Positions 1 to 8,187 of a stretch of DNA of 64,000 bases are shown here, one piece after another. The notes beneath the pieces are model-generated. The model saw only the letters and a program-made list of their open reading frames with translations, was not told where the DNA came from and searched no databases. The translations under genes and the position numbers were made by a program. Position 1 is the first letter of the stretch, and each line of letters starts with the position of its first letter. Source of the DNA: Clostridium sp. 1001271st1 H5. Its GTDB lineage: Bacteria > Bacillota > Clostridia > Lachnospirales > Lachnospiraceae. The stretch spans positions 124,001 to 188,000 of the forward strand of contig NZ_SPHO01000002.1 of the NCBI RefSeq assembly GCF_005845215.1. The letters are read 5' to 3'.

Positions 1-2
1 CG

Positions 3-566
3 GTGGAGCCATATTACACCCCGATTTCCGAAACAATGGATTTGTTGGCTGAGCTAAAGGAAAAAGGAAAAATCAGGGCCGTGGGAGCTGCCAATGTGAC
101 GGTATCCCAGGTGGAGGAATACATAAAGCACGGAGGTCTTGATATTGTACAGGCGAAATACAGCGTGCTGGACCGGGCTGTGGAGGATGAGCTTCTTCCC
201 CTGTGCAGGGAGAACGGCATTGTGCTGCAGGCCTATTCACCGCTGGAAATGGGGCTTTTAAGCGGAGCCCTGCCCCGGGATTATAAGCCTGTGGGCGCCC
301 AGTGCAATAAAAAATGGTTCCAGCCTGAGAACATGCCCAGGGTTATGGACTTCCTGGACCAGCTGGAGCCAATGTGCAGGAAATATGACTGTGCGGTGGC
401 TGATTTGGCCATGGCATGGGTTCTGGCCCAGGGAGATAAGGTGATTCTTCTGAGCGGCGCCACAACCGAAGAACAGATTAGAAAGAACACCAGGGCGGAC
501 GAGCTGGAGCTGGATTCCGGGGATGTGGCGGCCATCAGGGAGATGGCGGAGGCCCTTGATTCATAA
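3..566 (+). CDS. Aldo/keto reductase, C-terminal part
   Basis: This is the last 187 residues of an aldo/keto reductase; the window begins inside the gene, so the N-terminal catalytic Tyr/Lys/His part is missing. What is visible is the second half of the (beta/alpha)8 barrel: an IRAVGAANVT strand that resembles the 'IGVSN' segment of the family, the QAKYSVLDR segment, the AYSPLEMGLLSG loop, and the C-terminal cofactor-binding stretch ending LSGATTEEQIRKN. Such enzymes reduce aldehydes or ketones with NAD(P)H in the cytoplasm. The substrate cannot be told. The gene ends 99 bases before a DeoR regulator on the same strand, so it may belong to an upstream catabolic operon. Confidence 0.85.
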   Translation: MEPYYTPISETMDLLAELKEKGKIRAVGAANVTVSQVEEYIKHGGLDIVQAKYSVLDRAVEDELLPLCRENGIVLQAYSPLEMGLLSGALPRDYKPVGAQCNKKWFQPENMPRVMDFLDQLEPMCRKYDCAVADLAMAWVLAQGDKVILLSGATTEEQIRKNTRADELELDSGDVAAIREMAEALDS

Positions 567-665
567 CTTTCCTTGCAATTCCTGCATGGTTGTTTTATAA
601 TGAAATCGAGGAAAACCGTTTATTTATAAGGTTTTTTGCCAGTAAGACATGTGGAGGAACAAAGT

Positions 666-1427
666 GTGGCACAGAAAGGTCGATTAGAACAGATAAGACA
701 GATTGTACGTCTGGAGAAGAAGGTAGTTGTTGCCAATCTGAGCAACCAATTTGGGGTTACTCCGGAGACGATACGGCGTGATTTGGAAAAATTGGAGGAG
801 GAAGGGCTTGTAGTCAGGACGTATGGCGGGGCTGTTTTAAATCAGACAGAATCTTTTGAGAAGATTGATTTTGTGAAACGTTCGGAGACAAATGTTGAGG
901 AGAAAAGGGCAATTGCAGGCATTGTTTCTGAGATGGTTCCCCCTAATGCAAGCATTGGGTGCGATGCCAGTTCAACGGTTATGGAGACGCTTAAGTATCT
1001 CGGTGAAAGGGAGGATATCCTGGTCCTGACGAATTCGGTTAAAGTCATCCGGGAGATGGAGAGGAGCCGTTTTGGAATCCTGTCCACGGGCGGGCGCGTT
1101 AACCGCCAGTCCTATTCCATGCAGGGCGGCGTTGCCCGGAGCACCATACAGGAATACCATCTGGACATGGTATTTATCAGCTGCAAGGGGATGAGCATGG
1201 AAGGCGGGATATTTGACTCCCATGAATTGGAGGCGGATGTGAAGAAGTCCCTGATTGAACGGGGGCATAAGGTCTATCTTCTGGCCGACCACTCCAAGTT
1301 TGGCCGTGTGGCGTTTATGAAGCTTACTGACCTGGACCAGATTGATGTGGTGGTCACGGACCAGAAGCCGTCGGATGAATGGATGCGGCTGTTCAGCAGG
1401 AATCACGTAGAGGTATACTATCCATAA
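666..1427 (+). CDS. DeoR-family transcriptional regulator (upstream copy)
   Basis: A 253-residue DeoR-type repressor. An N-terminal winged helix-turn-helix carries the family signature (NLSNQFGVTPETIRRDLEKL, then VVRTYGGAV), followed by a sugar-phosphate-sensing domain (DASSTVMETL, LTNSVKV, STGG, ADHSKFGR). I chose GTG 666 because GGAGG at 653-657 lies 8 bases before it; a TTG at 636 in the same frame has no such site. It precedes the LIV-type transporter/sugar operon and is clearly homologous to the DeoR gene at 10463 at the other end, so it probably controls that operon in response to a phosphorylated intermediate. That role is inferred from position. Confidence 0.9.
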   Translation: MAQKGRLEQIRQIVRLEKKVVVANLSNQFGVTPETIRRDLEKLEEEGLVVRTYGGAVLNQTESFEKIDFVKRSETNVEEKRAIAGIVSEMVPPNASIGCDASSTVMETLKYLGEREDILVLTNSVKVIREMERSRFGILSTGGRVNRQSYSMQGGVARSTIQEYHLDMVFISCKGMSMEGGIFDSHELEADVKKSLIERGHKVYLLADHSKFGRVAFMKLTDLDQIDVVVTDQKPSDEWMRLFSRNHVEVYYP

Positions 1428-1463
1428 TTGCAGGCTGATTATGTTAATTGAATGAGTTGACAG

Positions 1464-1499
1464 AGGGCGTTTTTGTGATTTTCACAAAGACGTCCTTTT
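1464..1499 (+). terminator. Intrinsic terminator after the first DeoR gene
   Basis: An imperfect hairpin (AGGGCGTTTTTGTGA paired with TCACAAAGACGTCCT) is followed by TTTTGTTG. It lies 37 bases after the DeoR stop and separates the regulator from the transporter operon. Confidence 0.75.
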
Positions 1500-1551
1500 G
1501 TTGTGCGCAAAAATACAAAGAAAAGAAGAAGGGATGGTCGATTTTCTTTTA

Positions 1552-1667
1552 GAAACAAAGAAAATATACTTAAAAGATAAGTTTAGTCTGAAAAAAATCC
1601 GAAAAACATAAAAATATACCACATTAAAATCCTAAAACAAATAAAAAATCTTTGAAACAAACAAAAA
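1552..1667 (+). promoter_or_regulatory. Repeated AAACAAA-type elements, candidate DeoR operators
   Basis: In the AT-rich leader of the transporter operon, three similar 12-14-mers lie on the same strand: GAAACAAAGAAAA (1552-1564), AAACAAATAAAA (1635-1646) and GAAACAAACAAAAA (1654-1667). DeoR-family repressors such as LacR and FruR of Gram-positive bacteria are known to use TGTTT/AAACA-rich direct repeats. The last element lies just upstream of the -35 box. The assignment to either flanking DeoR protein is inference. Confidence 0.4.
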
Positions 1668-1670
1668 TGC

Positions 1671-1699
1671 TTGCTATTTAGAAAAGAATATGGTAATAT
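1671..1699 (+). promoter_or_regulatory. Predicted sigma-70 promoter of the LIV/sugar operon
   Basis: TTGCTA (1671-1676), a 17-base spacer and TAATAT (1694-1699) form a good housekeeping promoter 47 bases before the first permease gene. It is the only good match I see in the 318-base gap between the DeoR gene and that permease. Confidence 0.6.
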
Positions 1700-1745
1700 T
1701 GAATAAAATAAATAACAAAACAACAAACAAGGAGGATAACGGTGA

Positions 1746-2606
1746 ATGAGTATGTTCATGCAGGCCTTATTTGAAGGCATTATTAATGGCTCGACCCTGG
1801 CGCTGGTAGCCATGGGCATTGCCCTGGTATGGGGGGTTATGGGAATCCTGAGTTTCACCCAGGGTGAATTCCTGATGATTGCAATGTTTTGTTCCTTTTA
1901 TCTGAATCTGTATTTCGGACTTGACCCAATCGTTTCTCTTCCTATTTGTATGGCAATCATGTTTGGCATTGGCTTCATTGTGTATAAGCTGATTATTGCC
2001 AGGGCTTTGAGGGGACCGGTTCTCTCCCAGCGTCTGATTACATTCGCGCTGAGTATGGTGCTGGTGAACCTGGCCCTCCTGCTGTTCAGCGGCGATTTTA
2101 AGACCATACCGGAAGTGGCTGTCAGCGGGTCCATTGATTTGGGATTCATGGTGCTGAGCAAACAGAAAATCGTACCATTTGTCATCTCTGTCTGTGTGGC
2201 GGGCTTTATGTTCCTGTTCCTCAACAAGACCCGTACCGGAAAAGCCATCCGGGCCACCTCCATGAACAAGACAGCCGCCGGGCTGGTGGGTATCAACCCG
2301 GAAAAGACATATGCCCTTGCATTTGGCCTGTCGGCCGCCATAGCAGGAGCAGCGGGATGCGCGCTGACCTACTTTTACTACATTTATCCCAATGTGGGAG
2401 CCAATTTCCAGCTGTTCGGATTCATCGCCGTTGTAATGGGAGGCTTCGGAAGTATACCGGGCGCTTTCTTCGGAGGGCTGATTATGGGCCTGGCGGACTC
2501 CTTCACAGGCGTTTATATGAACACGGCGTTTAAGTATGTGGGTATCTGCGTGGTGTTCCTGCTGCTGGTTCAGTTCAAACCAAAAGGACTGTTTGGAGGT
2601 AAATAA
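1746..2606 (+). CDS. livH: LIV-type ABC transporter permease (LivH family)
   Basis: A 286-residue integral membrane protein of the branched-chain amino acid (HAAT) permease family. Several hydrophobic helices are visible, with the family stretch TLALVAMGIALVWGVMGILS near the N-terminus and a C-terminal FGSIPGAFFGGLIMGL segment. AAGGAGG at 1729-1735 supports ATG 1746. It would pair with the next gene to form the membrane channel. The family usually moves amino acids, but every non-transport gene in this operon is a sugar or sugar-phosphate enzyme, so the real substrate is probably not a branched-chain amino acid. Confidence 0.9.
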   Translation: MSMFMQALFEGIINGSTLALVAMGIALVWGVMGILSFTQGEFLMIAMFCSFYLNLYFGLDPIVSLPICMAIMFGIGFIVYKLIIARALRGPVLSQRLITFALSMVLVNLALLLFSGDFKTIPEVAVSGSIDLGFMVLSKQKIVPFVISVCVAGFMFLFLNKTRTGKAIRATSMNKTAAGLVGINPEKTYALAFGLSAAIAGAAGCALTYFYYIYPNVGANFQLFGFIAVVMGGFGSIPGAFFGGLIMGLADSFTGVYMNTAFKYVGICVVFLLLVQFKPKGLFGGK

Positions 2607-2608
2607 AT

Positions 2609-3622
2609 ATGAAAAAGACATTGCGTGATAATAAGAGATGGTTCATAGGATTGGGAATCGGAGTGCTGGCGGCAATTATTTTCCCCCAGGTGGTAAGAAT
2701 CCGGTTTGTATGGAACCTGCTGTCCCTGATTCTGGTCTGGGCAATCGTGGGAATGGGCTGGAACGTAATCGGAGGATACTGCGGCCAGGTTTCCAACGGA
2801 CACAGCCTGTTCTACGGCATAGGAGCCTATACGGTGGGACTTTCCGTTTCCTATTTTAAAATCAGCCCCTGGATTTCCATCTGGATTGGGGCGGGGATTT
2901 CCATGCTCATTGCCTTTATCGTGGGCAAGCCCCTCCTCAGGCTGAAGGGCCATGTATTCGCCATATCCACCATGGCCCTGGCGGAATGTACCAGAATCAT
3001 ATTTATTAACTGGAAATGGTGCGGAGGCGCTACCGGCGTTTACATCTATTCCAAGGGCGTAAATGAATGGGCCTTCATGCAGTTTAAGAATCCCCTTAAC
3101 TATTACTATGTGTTCCTTATCTTTACCGTTGCTGTCCTGGTGCTGATTAAATGCCTGGACAAATCCAAGTTTTTCTATTACCTGCGCACCATAAAAGGAA
3201 ACGAGATGGCGGCGGAAAGCGTTGGCATCAATGCAGCGTCCTATAAAATCAAGGCTTATATGCTCAGCGCGGCCATTGTAAGCATTGGGGGAAGCTTATA
3301 TGCACAGTTCATTTTATACATAGACCCATCCATGCTTATGACCCTGAATGTCTCGATGATGATTGTGCTTACGGCCGTCATGGGAGGCGTGGGAACGGTC
3401 CTGGGACCGGTTCTGGGAGCAATCGTGCTCACCAGCATATCGGAGTACTCCAGGGTGTATCTGGGGCAATACGGAGGACTGGACATGATTCTTTACGGAA
3501 CACTGGTCATCCTGATTGTTCTCTTTATTCCGGGAGGCATCCTTTCTATCCTGGAGGGAAGATATGAGCGGATAGTCTCTTATCTCAGGAATAAGAAAAA
3601 GAGCAGTGTGGCAGGAGGCTGA
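2609..3622 (+). CDS. livM: LIV-type ABC transporter permease (LivM family)
   Basis: A 337-residue second permease, starting 2 bases after the first one stops, with GGAGG directly upstream. It shows multiple membrane helices, the GMGWNVIGGYCGQVSNGHS stretch typical of LivM (usually 'GYAGQ.SLGHA'), the RTIKGNEMAAESVGIN cytoplasmic coupling loop, and AVMGGVGTVLGPVLGA near the C-terminus. It should form a heterodimer with the LivH-type protein in the cytoplasmic membrane. The signature loop reads YCGQVSNGH where Ala and Leu are more usual; the effect on specificity is unknown. Confidence 0.9.
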   Translation: MKKTLRDNKRWFIGLGIGVLAAIIFPQVVRIRFVWNLLSLILVWAIVGMGWNVIGGYCGQVSNGHSLFYGIGAYTVGLSVSYFKISPWISIWIGAGISMLIAFIVGKPLLRLKGHVFAISTMALAECTRIIFINWKWCGGATGVYIYSKGVNEWAFMQFKNPLNYYYVFLIFTVAVLVLIKCLDKSKFFYYLRTIKGNEMAAESVGINAASYKIKAYMLSAAIVSIGGSLYAQFILYIDPSMLMTLNVSMMIVLTAVMGGVGTVLGPVLGAIVLTSISEYSRVYLGQYGGLDMILYGTLVILIVLFIPGGILSILEGRYERIVSYLRNKKKSSVAGG

Positions 3623-3624
3623 AT

Positions 3625-4356
3625 ATGGGAAAAATAATAGAGATTAAGAATGCTACCAAGCGTTTCGGGGGACTTGTGGCAAATGAGGCGGTTACCTTTG
3701 ATGTGGAGGAGGGGGAGATTGTGGGTGTGGTGGGACCCAACGGAGCAGGCAAGACCACCCTGTTCAACTCCATAAGCGGCGCCCATACCCTGACGGAAGG
3801 CAGTGTTATTTTTAAGGGTAAGGACATCACCAGCATGAAGCCTTATGATATATGCAAGCTGGGAATCGGAAGGACCTTCCAGATTCCGCAGTCCTTAAAC
3901 GATATGATGGTCTATGAAAATGTTCTGGTGGGAGCCCTGTGCAAGCGGCACAACATTGAGGAGGCCATGGAGCATGTGGACCGGATTCTGGAGCTGTGCG
4001 GGATGCTGGATATGAAGTATGTATATGCCGGCAAGCTGAATGTCCCCCAGAAAAAGCGCCTGGAGATTGCAAGGGCCATGGCCACGGACCCGGAGCTTCT
4101 GCTGCTGGACGAGACAATGGCGGGCCTGACAGCCACTGAGCGAAAGGATGCAGTCAATCTGATTAAGAAGATTAATACCATGGGCGTCGCCATATTGACC
4201 ATTGAACATAATATGGACGTGGTCATGAATGTGTCCAGGCGGGTGGTGGTGCTGGTATCGGGCAAGGTACTTGTGGTCGGCTCGCCGGATGAGGTTACAT
4301 CGAATCAGGAAGTAATCAATGCGTACCTGGGAGGAGGAGCAAAGAAGGATGAGTGA
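3625..4356 (+). CDS. livG: LIV-type ABC transporter ATPase (LivG family) with atypical signature motif
   Basis: A 243-residue ATP-binding subunit. Walker A is GPNGAGKTT (residues 37-45) and Walker B with the catalytic Glu is LLLLDET. The C-loop, normally LSGGQ or LAYGQQ in LivG, reads LNVPQKKRLEIARAM, so both the Ser/Ala and the Gly positions are changed. Since the signature motif completes the ATP site of the partner subunit, one of the two sites in the LivG-LivF dimer may be degenerate. The gene is tightly coupled to the permeases (2-base gap, AGGAGG) and overlaps livF. Confidence 0.88.
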   Translation: MGKIIEIKNATKRFGGLVANEAVTFDVEEGEIVGVVGPNGAGKTTLFNSISGAHTLTEGSVIFKGKDITSMKPYDICKLGIGRTFQIPQSLNDMMVYENVLVGALCKRHNIEEAMEHVDRILELCGMLDMKYVYAGKLNVPQKKRLEIARAMATDPELLLLDETMAGLTATERKDAVNLIKKINTMGVAILTIEHNMDVVMNVSRRVVVLVSGKVLVVGSPDEVTSNQEVINAYLGGGAKKDE

Positions 4357-5068
4357 TGAGAGGTTATTGGAAGTAGTTGACCTGCAGGCAGGTTATAACG
4401 GTATGGCTGTTGTGCACGATGTGTCCTTCAGCGTGCGGGAAGGCGAAATCCTGGCCATCCTTGGTTCAAACGGTTCAGGCAAAACCACTACCCTCAGGGC
4501 CATCACAGGAACCATTAAGCCCATGGGCGGCTCCATACGCTATAAAGGAGAGGACATCACGGGCATGCCCCCCTTCAAGCTGGTCAGCAAGGGAATCGCG
4601 ATGGTGCCTGAAGGCAGAATGCTGTTCGGCGGCATGACGGTGGAGGATAACCTTCTGATGGGAGCCTATTTGAACCAGGATAAGAAGGCCATACAGGAAC
4701 GTCTGAAGCTGGTCTATGAACTGTTCCCCAGGGTGGAGGAGAGAAAGAAGCAGACGGCCAGCACTCTTTCCGGAGGCGAGCAGCAGATGGTGGCAATTGC
4801 CAGGGGGCTGATGTCGGACCCCAAGCTGCTGATACTGGATGAGCCTTCCCTTGGCCTGATGCCCAAGCTGGTGCAGGAGATATTCAAGTTCGTGAAGGAA
4901 ATTGCGGATATCGGCATCACGGTAATCATTGTGGAACAAAATGCAGTGGATACACTGGCGCTGTGCGATTACGCCTTTGTCATACAGAACGGGGAATCGG
5001 TAATCGAAGGCAGGGGAGAGGACCTGCTGAGCAATGAGGATGTAAAACGGGCCTACCTTGGCGGCTGA
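4349..5068 (+). CDS. livF: LIV-type ABC transporter ATPase (LivF family)
   Basis: A 239-residue ATP-binding subunit with canonical motifs: Walker A GSNGSGKTT, signature LSGGEQQMVAIARGL, Walker B LLILDEPSLGL, and the C-terminal EQNA switch histidine replaced in the usual LivF manner. I chose ATG 4349, which overlaps the end of livG by 8 bases and has GGAGG/GAAGG just upstream; an ATG at 4319 would add residues unlike the family. It dimerises with the LivG-type subunit to drive import. Confidence 0.9.
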   Translation: MSDERLLEVVDLQAGYNGMAVVHDVSFSVREGEILAILGSNGSGKTTTLRAITGTIKPMGGSIRYKGEDITGMPPFKLVSKGIAMVPEGRMLFGGMTVEDNLLMGAYLNQDKKAIQERLKLVYELFPRVEERKKQTASTLSGGEQQMVAIARGLMSDPKLLILDEPSLGLMPKLVQEIFKFVKEIADIGITVIIVEQNAVDTLALCDYAFVIQNGESVIEGRGEDLLSNEDVKRAYLGG

Positions 5069-5102
5069 TGCGGCAGGAGGTTTTCACGCAGGAGGGAAGC
5101 AT

Positions 5103-6602
5103 ATGAAGGATTCCTTGTATGCGGCGGCTGATATCGGGGCCACAGGAATCAAGATGGCGGCGGCTGTGTACGACGGCAGCAGGCTGAGGATAACGGATAC
5201 ATACTCAGAGCCAAACCTTCCCAAGGTGAAGGACGGCCATGAGTTTGCCGACATTGGGCACATGCTTAAGACCATAAGGGACGGACTGGGCTGGTTCGGA
5301 GAGAACGGTCAGTTTGTTTCCCTGGGAATCGACACCTACGGAAACGGCTACGGCATACTGGACCGTGAAGGAAAACTGATTCAGGAGCCGTATCATTACC
5401 GGGACCGGAGAATCGAAGGAATCATGGACCAGGTCCACCGCTGCTTCACGGACTGGCAGCTATATGAACAGATGGGGAATTATCCGGTAAAAACCAGGGC
5501 CCTGTTCCATCTTTACCGGGATGTGCTGGACCATTCGCCCAACATTCAGAGGGGGGAGCGGTTCCTGCCCTTATCCAGTCTGCTGGAATACCTGATAACA
5601 GGCCGGGCCGCCACAGAGAGAACCATAGCGTCTGTCCTGTATCTTCTGGAACAGGACGGGGAGCAGTGGAATTATGAGGTATTCAGAAAGCTTGGCATTC
5701 CGGAAAAATTATTCGGCCCCCTGTCCGAGCCGGGGACGGGAAAGGGAAGCATAACCCGTTCGTTTGCGGCCGGGGCCGGCATAACAGGTGTGCCGGTGGT
5801 CAGTGTGGCCGGCCATGACACGGAATCAGCCCTTATAGCTGCGCCGGGGCTGGATGAGACAAAGGCGTTTGTCAGCCTGGGCACATCCTTTATCTTCGGG
5901 GCAAGGGTGGCTGCGCCGGTGGTAAACCGGGAAACCTTCAATGACAGGTTCAAGAACATGAGAGGGGCCGGAGGGACCTACTCACTGTGCAAGGATTTCC
6001 CGGGATTCTGGATACTGGAGCGCTGCATGGAGCAGTGGAGGAAACAGGCGCCGGGGCTGGACTACGATGCAGTGTGCATGGCAGCGGCAGGGATAAAGGA
6101 TAACCGGACCTTTATTGACATAAGCGATGACCGGTTCCGGGTGTCAGGCAGCAATCTGCCGGAAACCATCAGGGAGTACTGCCGGGAGACAGGGCAGAAG
6201 TGTGTGGAGGGCATTGGGGAAACCGGCCGGTGCCTGTTTGAGAGCTACGCCCTGTACCTGAAATGGAACATCAGGAGATTGTCGCATATAACAGGGGTGG
6301 CATACCGGGAGCTGGTTGCGGTGAACGGGGGAGTAAGGAACAGGCTGCTGATGCAGATGCTGGCGGACGCAGCCGGCATTGCGGTGATGGCGGGAAGCCC
6401 ACTGGCTTCTGTGGGGGGAAATCTCCTGATGCAGCTGTATGCAGCAGGCGAGGCAGGGTCCCTGTGGGAGCTGGGACAGATTGCATCCGCTACTTGGGAG
6501 CCTGTTGTATATGAAAGCAGTCATTCCGGGCATTGGGATGAATGGCTGCAGGAGGTGGAACACAGAGGTTTATTTGGGGGCATGATTACTAAGTGTTCAT
6601 AA
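5103..6602 (+). CDS. FGGY-family carbohydrate kinase (rhamnulokinase-like)
   Basis: A 499-residue sugar kinase. The N-terminal phosphate-1 loop is AAADIGATGIK; the second domain has AGHDTESALIAAPG and FVSLGTSF, as in rhamnulokinases, and VNGGVRN near the C-terminus is the adenosine motif. I chose ATG 5103, 7 bases after GGAGGG at 5091-5096. It would phosphorylate a ketose or related sugar entering through the upstream transporter and feed the aldolase that follows. The exact sugar is unknown: the family covers rhamnulose, fuculose, xylulose and others. The stop codon lies in a 15-base tandem duplication. Confidence 0.88.
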   Translation: MKDSLYAAADIGATGIKMAAAVYDGSRLRITDTYSEPNLPKVKDGHEFADIGHMLKTIRDGLGWFGENGQFVSLGIDTYGNGYGILDREGKLIQEPYHYRDRRIEGIMDQVHRCFTDWQLYEQMGNYPVKTRALFHLYRDVLDHSPNIQRGERFLPLSSLLEYLITGRAATERTIASVLYLLEQDGEQWNYEVFRKLGIPEKLFGPLSEPGTGKGSITRSFAAGAGITGVPVVSVAGHDTESALIAAPGLDETKAFVSLGTSFIFGARVAAPVVNRETFNDRFKNMRGAGGTYSLCKDFPGFWILERCMEQWRKQAPGLDYDAVCMAAAGIKDNRTFIDISDDRFRVSGSNLPETIREYCRETGQKCVEGIGETGRCLFESYALYLKWNIRRLSHITGVAYRELVAVNGGVRNRLLMQMLADAAGIAVMAGSPLASVGGNLLMQLYAAGEAGSLWELGQIASATWEPVVYESSHSGHWDEWLQEVEHRGLFGGMITKCS

Positions 6603-6617
6603 ACTAAGTGCTCATAA
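6588..6617 (+). repeat. 15-bp tandem duplication across the kinase stop codon
   Basis: ACTAAGTGTTCATAA (6588-6602) is followed at once by ACTAAGTGCTCATAA (6603-6617), identical in 14 of 15 positions. The first copy encodes the kinase C-terminus Thr-Lys-Cys-Ser-stop; the second is untranslated and ends just before the next ribosome site. Confidence 0.9.
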
Positions 6618-6629
6618 CGAGGAGGAAAA

Positions 6630-7271
6630 ATGATGGACAGTCGAATTAAAACAGAGGTAATGGACGAAATCATGGAGATTGGGGCGTCTATGGAGGACAT
6701 GGGATTGGTCAATACATTTGAGGGGAACCTTTCCATTAAGGACGGGGACCTGCTCTATATTACGCCCGGCAGGACCAGCAAGAAAAAGCTTACCCATGAC
6801 AATATCTGCGTGTTTGATGAGAGTACCGGGGAGAAGCTTTGGGGCGGCAGGCCGTCTTCGGAGACTAAGATGCACCGCGGCGCTTATACGGTGAAGGAAG
6901 GGCTTCACGGGGTTATCCATTGCCATGCCCCCTATCTGACCGCCCATGCAGTGACCCATGTGCCGCTGGACTTTAAATGTCATCCAGAGCTTCTGTTTCA
7001 TTTTAAGGATATACCGGTTGCCCCTTATGGGATGCCGGGGTCGGATGAAATCATTGAGAATGCAAGGCCCTATCTGCTTCACAGAAACCTGGTGCTGATG
7101 GCTAACCACGGTGTACTGAGCATTGCCTCCAGCCTGGCACTGGCATGCCAGAGGGTGGTTGCGGCTGAAAAGTTTGCAAGGGTTATGTGCATTGCAAGGC
7201 AGATTGGAGAACCTGTGGATATCCCTGAGACAGAAATATACCGTCTGCTGGGAAGAGAATTAGAGCTGTAA
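6630..7271 (+). CDS. Class II aldolase/adducin family protein (L-fuculose-phosphate aldolase-like)
   Basis: A 213-residue zinc aldolase. The family features are GNLSIKDGD near residue 30, the metal-binding HCHAPYLTAHA (His-x-His) near residue 98, and a third His in MANHGVLSIA. It would cleave the phosphorylated ketose made by the kinase into dihydroxyacetone phosphate and an aldehyde, or act as an epimerase like AraD, whose fold it shares. GGAGG at 6621-6625 serves either of two adjacent ATGs (6630 or 6633). A second member of the family is at 47635 in the glycyl radical operon. Confidence 0.88.
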   Translation: MMDSRIKTEVMDEIMEIGASMEDMGLVNTFEGNLSIKDGDLLYITPGRTSKKKLTHDNICVFDESTGEKLWGGRPSSETKMHRGAYTVKEGLHGVIHCHAPYLTAHAVTHVPLDFKCHPELLFHFKDIPVAPYGMPGSDEIIENARPYLLHRNLVLMANHGVLSIASSLALACQRVVAAEKFARVMCIARQIGEPVDIPETEIYRLLGRELEL

Positions 7272-7283
7272 GCAGGTGGGAAT

Positions 7284-8156
7284 ATGATGTATACAAATTT
7301 AAACCCCAGGACCATGGGACTGAACCATCATCCGTATGAGGATTTGCTTGCAGCGGCAGGCAGGTGCGGGTTCGGCGGCATCGAGGTCCCTGCCCATGCC
7401 TTTGGAAGCGTGGAGAAGGCAAAAGAGGCGGGAAAGGCGCTGGCGGACCGCGGCATGAAGTGGGGGCTGATGATGGGGCCGTGCGACATGTTCCTGGTGG
7501 GGGATGAGGAATTCGACAAGGCCCTGGAACAGTGGGCCAGGTGGCTTGAACGGGCCGGGGCAGCGGGGTGCTGCCGGGCATACAACCATTTCTGGCCCGG
7601 AAATGATGAACGTGATTTTGAGGAGAATTTTGAATGGCATCACAAACGCCTTCAGAGGATTTATCACATCATGAAGGAGAACGGATTCCAATATGGCCTG
7701 GAATTCATGGGAGCCAGGACCGTGTGCAGTAAGTTCCGTTACCCTTTTATACGGACCATCAGCGGCACCATGGCTTTGGCGGACAGTGTAAGCCGCGATA
7801 TAGGGTTTGTATTTGACTGTATCCACTGGTATACATCCGGAGCCGGGAAGGATGACCTGTATCTGTATCTGAACAATATAGAACGGGTGGTAAACCTGCA
7901 CCTGGACGACGCGTACCCGGGAAGAGGGCCGGACCAGCAGGAGGACAGGGAGAGGGCTATGCCGAACCAGTGGGGAATCATTGATTCCACGGCCATTGTA
8001 CGGGCGTTTCATGAGAAGGGCTATGAAGGTCCTGTCATCGTGGAGCCCATGGCCCCCACCACAGAACGTTATGAAACCATGAAATTGGAGGAAGCAGTAC
8101 AGGAAGCAGCGCTGTGCCTGAATGGGGTATTACAGGAAGCCGGCGTCTTCATATAA
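7284..8156 (+). CDS. Sugar phosphate isomerase/epimerase (xylose isomerase-like TIM barrel)
   Basis: A 290-residue AP-endonuclease-2-fold protein. It has the family pattern of conserved acidic and histidine metal ligands: GGIEVPAHAFG, GLEFMGART, VFDCIHWYTSG, NLHLDDAYPGR and a C-terminal VIVEPM. Relatives isomerise or epimerise sugars, inositol derivatives or sugar acids in the cytoplasm. It lies 12 bases after the aldolase, before the binding-protein gene. It is the only isomerase in the operon and so probably converts the imported sugar to the ketose used by the kinase; this is inference. Confidence 0.82.
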   Translation: MMYTNLNPRTMGLNHHPYEDLLAAAGRCGFGGIEVPAHAFGSVEKAKEAGKALADRGMKWGLMMGPCDMFLVGDEEFDKALEQWARWLERAGAAGCCRAYNHFWPGNDERDFEENFEWHHKRLQRIYHIMKENGFQYGLEFMGARTVCSKFRYPFIRTISGTMALADSVSRDIGFVFDCIHWYTSGAGKDDLYLYLNNIERVVNLHLDDAYPGRGPDQQEDRERAMPNQWGIIDSTAIVRAFHEKGYEGPVIVEPMAPTTERYETMKLEEAVQEAALCLNGVLQEAGVFI

Positions 8157-8187
8157 GAAAACTATTAAAAACAGGGAGGTTATACAA

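Noticed and set aside
1767-2621. 284-codon open frame antisense to livH
   Set aside because: Very hydrophilic, no motif, and complementary to a clear membrane protein.
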